A DNA stretch of 7,190 nucleotides from RGIG5612 sp045600845. Its GTDB lineage: Bacteria; Bacillota; Clostridia; Lachnospirales; Lachnospiraceae. The position numbers were made by a program, and so were the translations under genes. Positions 5,963 to 7,190 of the stretch are shown here, piece by piece. The DNA lies in NCBI GenBank assembly GCA_045600845.1, contig JAZRYR010000049.1:1-7190 (forward strand), written 5' to 3'. Positions within the stretch are counted from its first letter, which is position 1; the number at the start of each line of letters is the position of its first letter. The notes below the pieces were generated by a model that was given only the letters and a program-made list of their open reading frames with translations, was not told the DNA's origin and did no database searches.

Positions 5963-7190
5963 ATGATATTAAATGAATCTCAGCTGCGTTCTGCAGACCA
6001 TTTTACCGGCCCCTCTCTGGTTTTGGCTGGTCCAGGAAGCGGAAAAACCGCAGTCATAACTTACCGCATAAAAAATCTAATCGAGAAATATCATGTGCCG
6101 GCAGATCAGATTCTGGTGGCTTCATTTTCGCGAGCTTCTGCAGCGGAGATGGAAGAACGGTTTTTGAAGATTTCCAAAGGTTCCAGGCCCGGTCCGACTT
6201 TTGGAACCTTCCATAGTATTTTCTTTTCCATTCTCCGAAAAGGCGGTAGCTACGAAGCCGGAAAAATCCTGACAGAAGAACAGAAAATAGAAATTCTGCG
6301 TTCGGAAATGGCCCGCCTACAGTTGAATGTGGAAGTCCGTCCGGATCTATATCGCAGCATTTTGAATGATATCAGCAGAATAAAATCCGGCCAGCATTCT
6401 GATGGGTCCTTTCTTCCCCGTTCTCTTCCGCTTTCGGCTTTTTCTCCTTTGTGCCGTGCCTATTTCCAGACAACAAAGGAAATGGGAGTTTTAGATTACG
6501 ATGATATTCTTTTAAAATGTTATGCCCTTTTAAAGAAATGGCCAGATTTCTTACATCAATGCCAAAATCACTATTCTTTCATTTTGATTGATGAGTTTCA
6601 GGATATTAATCCAATCCAGTATGAAATCATCCGACTGATCGCCACGCCTTTCAATAATATTTTTGCTGTAGGGGATGATGACCAAAGTATTTACGGATTT
6701 CGTGGTGCTTCTCCGGAAATTATGAAAAAGTTTCTTCAGGATTTCCCCAATGCTGAAGTCAATGTCCTGAATATCAACTACCGCTCCTGCCCTCCCATTG
6801 TAAATGCTGCCACTGCTGTTATTCGTGGCAATAAAGACCGATTTGAAAAACAGATGACCTGCGACCATCATGAATTTTCCTCTTCCTCTTTTGTTATAAA
6901 ACAATTTCATGATTCCAAAGAGGAATATTCTGCCATGATTGCAGAAATCAAAGCCTACCGGAACAAGGGTGGCCGTCTCTCCGAAATCGCCATCCTCTTT
7001 CGTAACCGTCAGGATGGAAGTAAACTGGCCCAAAGATTCCATCGTGAAAAAATACCGGCTTGTTTTCATGGCAAAACCAATAGTTTGTTTTCTGGTTTTC
7101 TTGCCCAGGACTTGATTGCTTATATGCACTGTGCAAAAGCATTGATGATGGATGATAATTCTTTACCAGACAACCTTCACTTGTCCGGCC
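5963..7190 (+). CDS. UvrD/Rep-family (superfamily 1A) DNA helicase, N-terminal part (cut by right edge)
   Basis: Predicted ATP-driven 3'-to-5' DNA helicase acting in repair, replication restart or recombination. An open frame of 409 codons runs off the window without a stop. Superfamily 1 motifs appear in order: Q motif LNESQ (3-7), Walker A GPGSGKT (23-29), Ia-like VASFSRASAAEM (52-63), TFGTFHS (79-85), Walker B LIDEFQD (208-214), motif III VGDDDQSIYGFRGA (236-249), NYRS (272-275) and IAILFRN (342-348). Motifs V and VI and the C-terminus are missing only because of the edge. The ATG places LNESQ at the N-terminus as in relatives. An in-frame TTG at 5924 would add 13 codons that do not look like the family. 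There is no good ribosome binding site; the nearest AGGA ends 16 nt upstream. It is transcribed divergently from the carbonic anhydrase-like gene. Full PcrA/UvrD versus a shorter paralogue cannot be decided. Confidence 0.93.
   Translation, partial: MILNESQLRSADHFTGPSLVLAGPGSGKTAVITYRIKNLIEKYHVPADQILVASFSRASAAEMEERFLKISKGSRPGPTFGTFHSIFFSILRKGGSYEAGKILTEEQKIEILRSEMARLQLNVEVRPDLYRSILNDISRIKSGQHSDGSFLPRSLPLSAFSPLCRAYFQTTKEMGVLDYDDILLKCYALLKKWPDFLHQCQNHYSFILIDEFQDINPIQYEIIRLIATPFNNIFAVGDDDQSIYGFRGASPEIMKKFLQDFPNAEVNVLNINYRSCPPIVNAATAVIRGNKDRFEKQMTCDHHEFSSSSFVIKQFHDSKEEYSAMIAEIKAYRNKGGRLSEIAILFRNRQDGSKLAQRFHREKIPACFHGKTNSLFSGFLAQDLIAYMHCAKALMMDDNSLPDNLHLSG

Noticed and set aside
6551..7142. Two minus-strand open frames (192 and 64 codons) opposite the right-edge gene
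   Set aside because: They are antisense to a plus-strand frame with a full ordered set of SF1 helicase motifs, and have no recognisable domain or ribosome binding site.

Overview
The window is ordinary, compact, low-to-moderate GC bacterial chromosome that looks like a Clostridia-type Firmicute. Evidence for this is the strong purine-rich ribosome binding sites, a TTG start behind a perfect AGGAGG, the ArgRS and LepA sequence types, and a eukaryote-like UDP-sugar pyrophosphorylase of a kind I associate with Lachnospiraceae and relatives. The start of an anaerobic Ni-Fe carbon monoxide dehydrogenase gene (cooS/acsA type) at the left edge suggests a strict anaerobe able to use or make CO, possibly an acetogen. 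I cannot name the genus from this sequence.

Layout. Positions 1-199 (minus) hold the first 66 codons of cooS. Positions 200-456 are an AT-rich intergenic region. It holds the cooS ribosome binding site and a probable promoter, two matching 7-4-7 inverted repeats (candidate operators), further AT-rich palindromes, and the terminator of the next transcription unit. Positions 457-5763 (minus) are one tight four-gene unit, transcribed in the order gamma-carbonic anhydrase, UDPGP-family nucleotidyltransferase, argS, lepA. Its gaps are 24 bp, a 4-bp ATGA overlap and 28 bp. Positions 5764-5962 are a divergent promoter region. From 5963 to the right edge (plus) runs the N-terminal 409 codons of a UvrD/Rep-family helicase. 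Both edge genes are cut by the window.

How the genes relate. argS and lepA are translation genes: arginine charging and ribosome-associated elongation factor 4. They share a transcript with two small-molecule enzymes, a predicted carbonic anhydrase-like hexapeptide protein and a predicted UTP:sugar-1-phosphate uridylyltransferase. I see no obvious single pathway and read this as a growth-linked housekeeping operon. cooS appears to be separately transcribed, since a good terminator lies between lepA and its promoter.

I found no mobile element, CRISPR array, tRNA or rRNA, and no clear new multi-gene system. The most interesting unexplained signal is the pair of related inverted repeats (TGTAYTT-N4-AARTACA) 44 bp apart upstream of cooS.
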